Below are positions 39,450-47,835 of a stretch of 64,000 nt of DNA, one piece after another. The first letter of the stretch is position 1; each line of letters opens with the position of its first letter. Source of the stretch: Achromobacter sp. MFA1 R4 (GTDB taxonomy: Bacteria; Pseudomonadota; Gammaproteobacteria; Burkholderiales; Burkholderiaceae_B); assembly GCF_900156745.1 (NCBI RefSeq), contig NZ_LT707065.1, positions 3,720,001 to 3,784,000 on the forward strand. The letters are read 5' to 3'. A model generated the notes under the pieces. The model was not told the origin of the DNA. It made no database searches and saw only the letters and a list, made by a program, of their open reading frames with translations. The position numbers and the translations under genes are program-made.

Positions 39450-40304
39450 ATGCAGGCTCTTTGGATGTTGCTGGCGTCCGCCATGTTCGCCATCATGGGG
39501 TCGTTCGTGAAGCTCGGCACCGAGCACGGCGCCTCGCTGCCCCAGATCGTGCTCTTTCGCGGCCTGCCCTCGGTGATCCTGTTGCTGATCTGGGCGCGCG
39601 CCGGCCGCCAGTCCATCATTCCCACGAGCTGGAAACTGCACGTCTGGCGCAACCTGTCCGGCGTGACGTCGATGTGGCTGGGTTTTTTCGCCATCTCCCA
39701 CCTGCCGCTGGCCACCGCCACCAGCCTGAACTACACCGCGCCGCTCTTCATTGCCTGTTGGATGCTGGGGTGGGGCGGGGCGCAGCGCGATCCCGTGCGG
39801 ATCCTGGCGGTGGCGCTGGGATTCCTGGGCGTGATCGCCGTCCTGCGGCCCAGCATCACCGAAGACCAGTGGCTCGCGGCCCTGCTGGGCATGGGCGCCG
39901 GCGCCATGTCCGCGATCGCCATGATGCAGATCCGCGAACTCGGTCGCATCGGCGAACCCGAATGGCGCACCGTGCTGTTCTTTTCGGTGGCCGTGTGCGC
40001 GTCCAGCGGCGCGGGCCTGGCTGTCGAAGGCTGGGGCACGGCCGACTGGACCGGGTACTTGTCGCTGCTGGGCGTTGGGCTGGCCGGGCTGTTCGGCCAG
40101 CTCGCCATGACCCGGGCGTTCGGCATGGGATCGGCGCTGCTGACCGCCGCCTTGCAATACAGCACCATCATCTTCGCGGCGCTGCTGGGCATGGGCTTCT
40201 GGGGCGACCATCTGGACGCCCTGGCCTGGGCCGGCATGGGCCTCATCATCTTCGCGGGCCTGCTGTCGGTGTGGCGCACCATGCGCGACCCCAAGCCGGC
40301 CTGA
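39450..40304 (+). CDS. EamA/DMT-superfamily transporter
   Basis: 284-residue membrane protein with ten predicted helices in two EamA repeats. It begins MQALWMLLASAMFAIMGSFVK, and repeat boundaries are seen near residues 140-150. Members export amino acids, nucleobases or other metabolites; the substrate cannot be told. No strong ribosome-binding site is visible. It precedes sseA by 41 bases on the same strand. Confidence 0.88.
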   Translation: MQALWMLLASAMFAIMGSFVKLGTEHGASLPQIVLFRGLPSVILLLIWARAGRQSIIPTSWKLHVWRNLSGVTSMWLGFFAISHLPLATATSLNYTAPLFIACWMLGWGGAQRDPVRILAVALGFLGVIAVLRPSITEDQWLAALLGMGAGAMSAIAMMQIRELGRIGEPEWRTVLFFSVAVCASSGAGLAVEGWGTADWTGYLSLLGVGLAGLFGQLAMTRAFGMGSALLTAALQYSTIIFAALLGMGFWGDHLDALAWAGMGLIIFAGLLSVWRTMRDPKPA

Positions 40305-40345
40305 AAGCCGGCGCCCGCCGCCATCCCGACCAGGAGCCCCTCTGA

Positions 40346-41197
40346 ATGACGACGACACTGATTTCCGCCGCCGATCTGGCCGCTCGCCTCGACACGTCCG
40401 ACGTGCGCGTGTTCGACGTGCGCCATGACCTGACCAATCATTCGGCGGGCCGGCAGGCCTACGACGCGGGCCACATTCCCGGCGCCCGCTACCTGGACCA
40501 CGAAACCGAGCTGGCCGCCGCCCGCACGGGCAAGAACGGCCGGCATCCGCTGCCGGACCGGGCGCAATTCGGCGCCCTGATGGCCGCGCACGGCGTCACC
40601 CCGCAAACGCTGGTGGTGGCCTACGACGCAAGCGGCGGCATGTACGCCGCGCACCTGTGGTGGATGCTGCGCTGGCTGGGCCACGACCGTGTCGCCGTGC
40701 TGGACGGCGGCTGGCAGGCCTGGGCGGCCGCCGGCCTGCCGGTCAGCCACGAACCCGCGCCGGCCGTGCAGCCGGGCCAGCCGGTCGAGCCGGGCGCCGC
40801 GCTGGCCGGCGCCGTGGATGCCCAGGCGGTGCTGGCCAACCTCTCGCAGCCGTCCTTTACCGTGATCGATGCGCGCGCGGCCAACCGCTATCGCGGCGAA
40901 GTCGAACCCATGGACCCGGTGGCGGGCCATATCCCGGGCGCGCTGAACCGGCCGAACGGCGAAAACCTCCAGCAGGACGGCCGATTCAAGACGGCCGAGC
41001 AGCTGCGCGAGGAATTTTCCCGCCTGCTGGCGGGGCGCGAGCCGGCTTCCATCGTCCACCAGTGCGGCTCGGGCATTACGGCCTGCCACAACCTGCTGGC
41101 CATGGAAATTGCGGGCCTGCCGGGATCGCGCCTCTATCCGGGATCCTGGAGCGAATGGTGCAGCGATCCCGCCCGGCCGGTGGCCAAGGGCGAGTGA
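40346..41197 (+). CDS. sseA: Thiosulfate/3-mercaptopyruvate sulfurtransferase
   Basis: 283-residue two-domain rhodanese. The N-terminal domain (RVFDVRHDL, AGHIPGARYLDHETELA) is inactive; the C-terminal domain carries the active-site loop HQCGSGITACHN. The loop CGSGITA matches 3-mercaptopyruvate sulfurtransferases (CGSGVTA) rather than classic rhodanese (CRKGVTA). CAGGAG precedes the ATG. A terminator follows. Confidence 0.93.
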   Translation: MTTTLISAADLAARLDTSDVRVFDVRHDLTNHSAGRQAYDAGHIPGARYLDHETELAAARTGKNGRHPLPDRAQFGALMAAHGVTPQTLVVAYDASGGMYAAHLWWMLRWLGHDRVAVLDGGWQAWAAAGLPVSHEPAPAVQPGQPVEPGAALAGAVDAQAVLANLSQPSFTVIDARAANRYRGEVEPMDPVAGHIPGALNRPNGENLQQDGRFKTAEQLREEFSRLLAGREPASIVHQCGSGITACHNLLAMEIAGLPGSRLYPGSWSEWCSDPARPVAKGE

Positions 41198-41207
41198 GCG
41201 AAAGCAC

Positions 41208-41237
41208 AGGCCAGGGCATCGCGCCCTGGCTTTTTTC
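41208..41237 (+). terminator. Intrinsic terminator of sseA
   Basis: An 8-bp stem GCCAGGGC/GCCCTGGC (41210-41217 with 41223-41230) followed by six T. Confidence 0.9.
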
Positions 41238-41255
41238 ATGGACGCCGGTCAGCCG

Positions 41256-41825
41256 CTACCAGACGGCGGCCAGCTTGACCCGTCCGGACACGCTTTCGGC
41301 GATCTCCAGGAAGTGATCCAGCGGCGGCGTGGCCAGGCCCGGCACCTTGGCCATGTCGTCCCAGCGCCGCAGGCGGATTGCATCGGGCGCCCCGGGCATG
41401 CTGGCGAAATCGACCGCCTGGCCGGCATCGAAACTGCCGCCCTGCAGCGCCAGGCTGCGCCGCGAGTCCTCCGACAGCGTGGCCTCGTACTGCGGCTCGA
41501 CGTAGCAGAGGTAGCGCTTGGCTTCCACGTGCAGCCGGATCGGATCCAGCACGGCGGCGCTGAACAGGCCGCGCAGGAAGGGCAGCACGAAATACTGGTG
41601 CTTGTCGTCGAGGCCGCGCAACGTGGGCGTGCCGGGCCGGTCGGCGATCAGGTGGCCCAGGTCGTGCAGCAGGCAGGCCGTGATGAGATGGGCATTGGCG
41701 CCGTGCCGCTCGGCCAGGGTCGCCGTCTGCAGCGCGTGGCGCAGATGGCTGACGGATTCGCCGTCATAGGAACGGTGTCCGCGTTCCAGGAAGATCTGTT
41801 CGATATCCTGCAGGGTCAAGGCCAT
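41256..41825 (-). CDS. PhnZ-like HD-domain diiron oxygenase (phosphonate-associated)
   Basis: 189-residue HD-domain protein of the phosphonate-operon-associated family that includes PhnZ, a mixed-valent diiron oxygenase that cleaves the C-P bond of (R)-1-hydroxy-2-aminoethylphosphonate. Metal ligands His30, His54-Asp55, His76, His99 and Asp156 are present. So are the PhnZ-type lid Tyr20 and Glu23 (YDGES) and a Lys103 in HVEAKRYL at the place of the phosphonate-binding Lys, so it should be an oxygenase and not a phosphohydrolase. It follows the LysR gene by 53 bases, probably co-transcribed. No PhnY-type hydroxylase is found nearby. Confidence 0.85.
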   Translation of the reverse strand: MALTLQDIEQIFLERGHRSYDGESVSHLRHALQTATLAERHGANAHLITACLLHDLGHLIADRPGTPTLRGLDDKHQYFVLPFLRGLFSAAVLDPIRLHVEAKRYLCYVEPQYEATLSEDSRRSLALQGGSFDAGQAVDFASMPGAPDAIRLRRWDDMAKVPGLATPPLDHFLEIAESVSGRVKLAAVW

Positions 41826-41878
41826 GGTTGTCTCCTGAGTGGCCGCAAGGGGAAGAGGCGGGCAGTGACCGCGAAAGG

Positions 41879-42742
41879 TCAGCCGGCTGCCGGCGCCATC
41901 TCCAGAAAGCGCGCGATGAGCTGCACCGGTTGGCGCTCGCGCAGGCAGTACAGGTATTCATTCATCACGATGTCGGCGTCCTGGATGTCCAGGGCGGCCA
42001 GGTCGGGATGGGACGGGATTTCGCGGGAGGGGATCAGGCTGATCCCGAGCTCGCACAGGATGGCCTGCCGGATCGATTCGCGGCTGCCGATTTCCAGCGT
42101 GCGGCGCACGGTGACGCCGGCCGCGGCCAGCGCCTCTTCGGTGAGCTGGCGCGTCATCGAGCCGGGCTCGCGCAGCAGCAGGGCGTGCTCGGCCAGGTCG
42201 GCCAGCCGGACCTGTCCCCGCCGGGCCAGCGGATGGGCGCGATGCGCCACGACGCGGATCGGGTCCGCCGCGATCTTGCGCCGGTACACGTGCTTGTCAT
42301 CCATCAGAAAGGAAGACGTGGCAATCTCGATGCGGTAATCCTGCAGCGCCTGGAGCATCGATTGCGAGTTGCCGATCGTGACGGTCAGGTCGATGCCGGG
42401 ATAGCGCTGGTTGTAGCGGCGCACGGTATCCATGATGTAGTAGGGGCCCGTCGCCCCGATGCGCAGGTTGCCTTCGCGCAGGTCGCTGGCGTCGCGCAGC
42501 CGGAAATCGATTTCGGTCTCCTGCTGCACCAGCTTTTCCACCATGGGCATCAGGTTTTGCCCCGCGTCCGACAACCGCATGCCCCGTCCCTGCCGGTGGA
42601 ACAGTTCGATGCCGTAGCGCGATTCGAGCTGGCGCAGTTGCCCCGTCACGGTGGGCTGGCTGACGCCCAACTGGGCGGCGGCCTTGGTGACGGTGCCGCA
42701 GCGGGCCACGGCGTAGAAGGATTTGAGTTCGGCGACAAGCAC
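41879..42742 (-). CDS. LysR regulator of phosphonate catabolism
   Basis: 287-residue LysR regulator resembling the group associated with aminoethylphosphonate catabolism loci. The helix-turn-helix is LKSFYAVARCGTVTKAAAQLGVSQPTVTGQLRQLE; the effector domain starts at about residue 90 (GNLRIGATGPYYIMD). I chose the GTG at 42742 to match the usual start (VLVAELKSFY), although TTG/GTG codons further upstream are open. It is divergent from the importer operon and upstream of the PhnZ-like gene, so it probably controls both directions. Confidence 0.88.
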   Translation of the reverse strand: MLVAELKSFYAVARCGTVTKAAAQLGVSQPTVTGQLRQLESRYGIELFHRQGRGMRLSDAGQNLMPMVEKLVQQETEIDFRLRDASDLREGNLRIGATGPYYIMDTVRRYNQRYPGIDLTVTIGNSQSMLQALQDYRIEIATSSFLMDDKHVYRRKIAADPIRVVAHRAHPLARRGQVRLADLAEHALLLREPGSMTRQLTEEALAAAGVTVRRTLEIGSRESIRQAILCELGISLIPSREIPSHPDLAALDIQDADIVMNEYLYCLRERQPVQLIARFLEMAPAAG

Positions 42743-42792
42743 GGTCGGAGCGATGGTTGGACGCAATGCGCAAGACCGCCAGTACACCAAAA

Positions 42793-42811
42793 TAATTTGA
42801 TGTTTTTATTA
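42793..42811. promoter_or_regulatory. LysR box TAAT-N11-ATTA between LysR and phnT
   Basis: A T-N11-A type dyad, the classical LysR-binding pattern, lies in the only AT-rich stretch of the intergenic region between the divergent transcripts. Confidence 0.5.
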
Positions 42812-42886
42812 CTGCATTTGCGCGAAGTGTCATAAACGCTCAATACGCGGCTTCCATACTGCCTTCGTTCCCAGACCGGAGGCCCC

Positions 42887-43960
42887 ATGGCCCAACGCGA
42901 TACCGCCTTTCTATCCGTGCAGAATCTCGTGAAGCGATTCGGCAGCCACACGGCGCTGGCCGACGTTTCCCTGGATATCCGTGCCGGAGAGCTGGTGTGC
43001 CTGCTGGGGCCCTCGGGCTGCGGCAAGACGACGCTGCTGCGGGCGATCGCGGGGCTGGAGCGGCAGGACAGCGGAACCATCGTGCTGTCGGGCCGCGACA
43101 TCTCCCATGCCGAGCCGCAGGCGCGCGACTACGGCATCCTGTTCCAGTCCTACGCGCTGTTCCCGAACCTGACGGTGGCCCAGAACGTGGCCTACGGGTT
43201 GAGCGGCAAGCGCGCGCATCGCAGCCACGTCGCCAGCCGCGTCGAGGAAATGCTGACGCTGGTCGGCCTGGCCGGCGCGGCGCAGAAATACCCCGGGCAG
43301 ATCTCCGGCGGCCAGCAGCAGCGCGTGGCGTTGGCGCGCGCCCTGGCGCCGTCGCCGTCTCTGCTGTTGCTGGATGAGCCCATGTCGGCGCTGGATGCGC
43401 GGGTGCGCGAACACCTGCGGATCGAGCTGCGCGCGCTGCAGAAGCGCCTGTCCATCACCACGCTGATGGTGACGCATGACCAGGAAGAAGCCATGGTGAT
43501 GGCCGACCGCATCGCGGTCATGAATGGCGGCGTCATCGAACAGTACGGCACGCCGCGCGAGCTGTATCGCCAGCCGGGTTCGGCGTTCATCGCCGATTTC
43601 GTGGGCGAGGCCAACTGGCTGCCGTTCGAACGCATCGACGCGCACCGGGCGCGCGTGGGCCGCCAGGAACTGGCGGTGGACGCCGCGCTGGAGGCAGGCG
43701 CCGGCAAGCTTTTCGTGCGGCCCGAGGCGGTGCGCGTCAGCATGGCCAGGCCCGAAGCGTCCAACGCCATGCTGGCCGACGTGCTGGACGGCGTGTTCCT
43801 GGGCCGCAGCTATCGCCTGGCCTTGCGCCTGGAGGGCGTGCCCGGCGCCACCATCCACTCCATCGTGCCCCCTGAAACCGGAGACGCCCTGTTGGGCCCT
43901 CACGCCGCCAGCCGCTGCTGGGTGGAGCTGCCGCGCCATGCGATACGCGCCTACGCTTGA
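42887..43960 (+). CDS. phnT: 2-aminoethylphosphonate ABC importer, ATP-binding protein
   Basis: 357-residue ABC ATPase of the polyamine/iron/phosphonate importer type. Walker A GPSGCGKTTLLR, Q-loop LFQSYALFPNLTV, signature SGGQQQRVALARAL, Walker B LLLLDEPMSALD and the H-loop VTHDQEEAM are intact. The C-terminal 110 residues form a TOBE-like regulatory domain. First gene of the importer operon; the permease gene begins a few bases after its stop. The phosphonate assignment rests on the neighbours (PhnX, PhnZ-like, FAD oxidase). Confidence 0.9.
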   Translation: MAQRDTAFLSVQNLVKRFGSHTALADVSLDIRAGELVCLLGPSGCGKTTLLRAIAGLERQDSGTIVLSGRDISHAEPQARDYGILFQSYALFPNLTVAQNVAYGLSGKRAHRSHVASRVEEMLTLVGLAGAAQKYPGQISGGQQQRVALARALAPSPSLLLLDEPMSALDARVREHLRIELRALQKRLSITTLMVTHDQEEAMVMADRIAVMNGGVIEQYGTPRELYRQPGSAFIADFVGEANWLPFERIDAHRARVGRQELAVDAALEAGAGKLFVRPEAVRVSMARPEASNAMLADVLDGVFLGRSYRLALRLEGVPGATIHSIVPPETGDALLGPHAASRCWVELPRHAIRAYA

Positions 43961-43967
43961 TCCGGCC

Positions 43968-45758
43968 ATGAACGATTCCCGCGCCATGGCCCAGCCGGCC
44001 CCGATTTCCGCCTCCGCCGCCCGGCCCGCCACCCTGGCCGCGTCCGCGCCGCTGCCCGCGCTGGGACGGCGCCCGCTGCCCGCCTGGATCGGCGCGCTGG
44101 GCCTGACGCTGGGGCAGGGCGGCCTGGCGCTCGGCCTGCTCATATTCCTGGCGCTGCCGCTGGCGGCGATCCTGGTCAAATCCGTCACCGATGCCGAAGG
44201 CGGCTGGGCGGGCCTGTCGGTCATCGCGGGCATCATCGGCGCCGACGGCTTCCTGGCCATGGTGGGACGCAGCCTTGCCGTGGGCGTGGTGACGACCTTG
44301 CTGGTCGTGCCCTGCGCCTATGCGTTTGCCTATGCGCTGACCCGCACCCGGCTGCCCGGCAAGGGCATGCTGCGCACGATCGCGCTGCTGCCGTTGCTGG
44401 CGCCTTCGCTGTTGCCCGGTATCGCGCTGGTCTATCTGCTGGGCAACCAGGGCCTGCTCAAGGGGCTGACCGGCGGCGCCACCATCTACGGCTTCTGGGG
44501 CATCGTCGTGGGCGAAGCGTTCTACACGTTTCCCCACGCGCTCATGATCCTGCTGACCGGCCTGGCGCTGGCGGACGGCCGCCTCTACGACGCGGCGCGC
44601 GCCATGGGCGCGGGACCGTGGCGCACTTTCCTGACCGTCACGCTGCCGGGCACGCGCTACGCGGTGTTCTCGGCCTGCTGCGTGGTGTTCACCCTGACCG
44701 TCACCGATTTCGGCGTGCCCAAGGTGGTGGGCGGCGACTACAACGTGCTGGCCATGGAAGCCTACAAGGCGGTGGTCGGCCAGCAGAACTTTCCCAAGGG
44801 GGCGGCGATCGGCATCCTGTTGCTCCTGCCGGCGCTGCTGACCTTCGTGCTGGACCGGCGCCTGCGTGCCCGGCAGGGCGCGCAGATGAGCGGGCGCGCG
44901 CAGGCTTACGCGGCCGCCCCGAACGGCCGGCGTGATGCGGCGTTTCTGGCGCTGGCCGGGGTGATGGCTGCCTTCCTGCTGGTCATCATCGGCGTGGCGG
45001 TCTGGGCCTCGTTCGTGAAAATGTGGCCGTACAACCTGTCGATGTCGCTGCGCTCGTACGATTTCGACAACATGGACGGCGGCGGCTGGCTCGCGTGGCG
45101 CAACAGTCTGCAGCTTGCGTTCTGCACGGCGCTCGTGGGCACCGTCGTGGTCTTCGCCGGCGCATGGATGATGGAGAAAGTGCCCGCCCGCGGCGCGACG
45201 GCCCGCGGCCTGCGCGGCATGGCAGGCATGCTGGCGCTGATGCCGATGGCCGTGCCGGGACTGGTGCTGGGCCTGGGCTACATCTTCTTCTTCAACAGCC
45301 CCGCGAATCCGCTGAACGTGCTGTACGGAACGATGCCGCTGCTGGTGCTGTGCACGGTCGTGCATTTCTACACCAGCGCCCACCTGACCACCGCCACCGC
45401 GCTCAATGCGCTGGATCCGGAATTCGAGGCCGCCTCCGCGTCCCTGAAGGTGCCGCGCCTGACGACCTTCCTGCGCGTGACCCTGCCCATGTGCCTGCCC
45501 GCGGCGCTGGACGTGGCCCGCTATCTCTTCGTTTCCGCGATGACCACCGTGTCCGCCGTGGTGTTCCTGTACAGCCCGTCCACGGTGCTGGCCGCCGTCG
45601 CCGTGCTCAACATGGACGACGCCGGTTTCATCGGACCGGCCGCCGCCATGTGCACGGTCATCATGGCCAGCTCGGCCGCCGCCGCGCTGCTGCTGTACCT
45701 GGCAAGCCGCGCCCTGGTGGCGCGCAGCCAGGCCTGGCGACAGCCTGCGGCCCGTTGA
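43968..45758 (+). CDS. Fused double permease of the aminoethylphosphonate ABC importer
   Basis: 596-residue inner-membrane permease carrying two BinDPT-type transport domains in one chain (PhnU-PhnV-like fusion). The first domain (about residues 60-300) has its EAA loop around ARAMGAGPWRTFLTVTLP, and the second (about 350-590) around SASLKVPRLTTFLRVTLP; the linker is at RRDAAFLALAG. About 12 membrane helices. The importer would thus use one fused permease instead of two. Start ATG at 43968 lacks a strong ribosome-binding site and may depend on coupling with phnT. Confidence 0.88.
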   Translation: MNDSRAMAQPAPISASAARPATLAASAPLPALGRRPLPAWIGALGLTLGQGGLALGLLIFLALPLAAILVKSVTDAEGGWAGLSVIAGIIGADGFLAMVGRSLAVGVVTTLLVVPCAYAFAYALTRTRLPGKGMLRTIALLPLLAPSLLPGIALVYLLGNQGLLKGLTGGATIYGFWGIVVGEAFYTFPHALMILLTGLALADGRLYDAARAMGAGPWRTFLTVTLPGTRYAVFSACCVVFTLTVTDFGVPKVVGGDYNVLAMEAYKAVVGQQNFPKGAAIGILLLLPALLTFVLDRRLRARQGAQMSGRAQAYAAAPNGRRDAAFLALAGVMAAFLLVIIGVAVWASFVKMWPYNLSMSLRSYDFDNMDGGGWLAWRNSLQLAFCTALVGTVVVFAGAWMMEKVPARGATARGLRGMAGMLALMPMAVPGLVLGLGYIFFFNSPANPLNVLYGTMPLLVLCTVVHFYTSAHLTTATALNALDPEFEAASASLKVPRLTTFLRVTLPMCLPAALDVARYLFVSAMTTVSAVVFLYSPSTVLAAVAVLNMDDAGFIGPAAAMCTVIMASSAAAALLLYLASRALVARSQAWRQPAAR

Positions 45759-45785
45759 TCGACCCCTTTTTTCAGGATGATTTCC

Positions 45786-46607
45786 ATGACTGTTCAACCC
45801 TTGCCCGTCCGTCTCGAGGCGGTGATATTCGACTGGGCCGGCACGCTGGTCGATTTTGGCTCCTTCGCGCCCACCAAGGTGTTCGTGGATGCGTTCGCGC
45901 AGTTCGGCATGGACGTGTCCCTGCAGGAAGCCCGCGGCCCGATGGGCATGGGCAAGTGGGACCACATCCGGACCCTGTGCGACCAGCCGGCCATCGCCGC
46001 CCAGTACCAGGCCCGCTTCGGCCGCCTGCCGAGCGATGACGATGTGACCGCCATCTATGAACGCTTCCTGCCGATGCAGCTGGAAAAGGTCGCGCAGTAC
46101 TCCGCGGCCATTCCGGGCGCCGCCGACGTGTTGCACGCCTTGCGCCAGCGCGGCCTGAAGATTGGCTCGTGCTCCGGCTATCCGGGCAGCGTCATGCAGC
46201 GCGTTGTCGAGCGCGCCGCCGCCGAGGGGCTGACCCCGGACTGCATCGTCGCCAGCGACGAGGTGCCGCGCGCGCGTCCCGCGCCCGCCATGGCCCTGAA
46301 GAACGTGGTGGAGCTAGGCCTGTCCGACGTGGCCGGCTGCATCAAGGTCGACGACACCGCGCCGGGCATCGAAGAGGGCCGCCGCGCCGGCATGTGGACC
46401 GTGGGCCTGCTCCTGTCGGGCAACGCCGCCGGCCTGACGCTGGACGAGTACCTTGCCCTGGACGAGCCGGCCCGCGCCGCGGCGCGCGCCGCCGCCCGCG
46501 AAGCGCTGGCGCCCGTTTCTCCGCACTACCTGATCGACACGGTGGCCGACCTGCCGGCCGTGGTCGACGCTATCGAAGCCCGTCTGGCGCGAGGCGAACG
46601 CCCTTGA
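45786..46607 (+). CDS. phnX: Phosphonoacetaldehyde hydrolase (phosphonatase)
   Basis: 273-residue HAD-superfamily enzyme that hydrolyses phosphonoacetaldehyde to acetaldehyde and phosphate. The catalytic Asp16 is in [15 protein letters not shown], and the Schiff-base Lys57 in [11 protein letters not shown] is the PhnX hallmark that other HAD phosphatases lack. The HAD motif III/IV region reads [23 protein letters not shown] at 45786 is preferred (AGGA eight bases upstream) over the ATG at 45777. It needs a source of phosphonoacetaldehyde; the usual PhnW transaminase is absent here. Confidence 0.96.
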   Translation: MTVQPLPVRLEAVIFDWAGTLVDFGSFAPTKVFVDAFAQFGMDVSLQEARGPMGMGKWDHIRTLCDQPAIAAQYQARFGRLPSDDDVTAIYERFLPMQLEKVAQYSAAIPGAADVLHALRQRGLKIGSCSGYPGSVMQRVVERAAAEGLTPDCIVASDEVPRARPAPAMALKNVVELGLSDVAGCIKVDDTAPGIEEGRRAGMWTVGLLLSGNAAGLTLDEYLALDEPARAAARAAAREALAPVSPHYLIDTVADLPAVVDAIEARLARGERP

Positions 46608-46724
46608 TCTAGACGCCCGCCGCCCGGCGCACCGGGCCACCCCTGATTCCCTGCTCCGCAGCCGGCACCCGCCGGCCGTGGGGACCTCGTTCACCCTGTT
46701 TTCCGCTCACCCACGGAGTTGTTC

Positions 46725-47747
46725 ATGAATCGCTACAAGCTGCTTGCACTGGCCGCCGCCCTGACGGGCGTGATGGGCGCCGCCTCGGCCGAGACCACGC
46801 TGACCGTCTACACCGCGCTGGAAGCCGACCAGATCAAGGCCTACCAGGCCGCGTTTGAAAAGGCCAATCCCGACATCAAGATCCAGTGGGTGCGCGACTC
46901 CACCGGCATCATCGCCGCCAAGCTGCTGGCCGAGAAAAACAATCCCAAGGCCGACGTGATCTGGGGCCTGGCCGGCACCGCGCTGGGCCTGATGGACAAG
47001 GAAGGCATGCTGCAGCCTTACGCCCCGAAGGGACTGGACCAGATCGCCGCCAACATGCGTGACGCCAAGGCCGTACCCGCGTGGGTCGGCATGGACGGCT
47101 ACGCCGCCGCCATTTGCTTTAACACGATCGAAGCCGACAAGCAGAAGCTGCCCAAGCCCACGTCGTGGCAGGACCTGACCAAGCCGGTGTACGCCGGCAA
47201 GATCGTCATGCCGAACCCGGCGTCCTCGGGCACGGGTTTCCTGGACGTGAGCGCCTGGCTGCAGATGTTCGGCGAAGAGAAGGGCTGGGCCTACATGGAC
47301 GCCCTGCACAAGAACGTGGGCTCGTACACGCACTCGGGCTCCAAGCCCTGCAACATGGCCGCCGCGGGTGAATTCCCCATCGGCATCTCGTTCGACTACC
47401 GCGCGGCCAAGCTGAAGGCCGACGGCGCGCCCGTCGAGGCCGTGTTCCCGTCCGAGGGCCTGGGCTGGGAAGTGGAAGCCACCGCCATCATGAAGGGCAC
47501 CAAGAACCTGGACGCCGCCCGCAAGCTGGCCGACTTTTCGGCCAGCCGCGAGGCCAACGAGCTGTACAAGGCGAACTTCGCGGTGCTGGCGATTCCGTCG
47601 ATCGCGACGGCGAACCCCAACCTGCCGGCCGACCTGACCTCGCGCATGATCAAGAACGACTTCACCTGGGCCGCCACGAACCGCGACCGCATCATCGCCG
47701 AGTGGACCAAGCGCTACGACGGCAAGTCCGAGCCCAAGAAGAAGTAA
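46725..47747 (+). CDS. phnS: Aminoethylphosphonate ABC importer, periplasmic binding protein
   Basis: 340-residue solute-binding protein with a signal peptide cleaved near residue 22 (GAASAETTLTVYTALE). It belongs to the Fe3+/polyamine/phosphonate SBP type (KADVIWGLAGTALGLMDKEG, GKIVMPNPASSGTGFLDVSAWLQ, GISFDYRAAKLKADG). It feeds the fused permease and ATPase of the same operon. The 117-base gap upstream could hold an internal promoter, fitting the usual excess of binding protein. Confidence 0.9.
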   Translation: MNRYKLLALAAALTGVMGAASAETTLTVYTALEADQIKAYQAAFEKANPDIKIQWVRDSTGIIAAKLLAEKNNPKADVIWGLAGTALGLMDKEGMLQPYAPKGLDQIAANMRDAKAVPAWVGMDGYAAAICFNTIEADKQKLPKPTSWQDLTKPVYAGKIVMPNPASSGTGFLDVSAWLQMFGEEKGWAYMDALHKNVGSYTHSGSKPCNMAAAGEFPIGISFDYRAAKLKADGAPVEAVFPSEGLGWEVEATAIMKGTKNLDAARKLADFSASREANELYKANFAVLAIPSIATANPNLPADLTSRMIKNDFTWAATNRDRIIAEWTKRYDGKSEPKKK

Positions 47748-47835
47748 GTCCGTGACCCACGCGGCGGCGACGTGCCGCCGCGCACCGGGAGGCCCGCGAC
47801 GGGCTTCCCGTCATCCCTCTTGCAGTATTCCGAAG

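Noticed and set aside
43737..46136. 799-codon minus-strand frame opposite the phosphonate permease and phnX
   Set aside because: Shadow frame rich in Arg/Gln/His, opposite genes with intact catalytic motifs.
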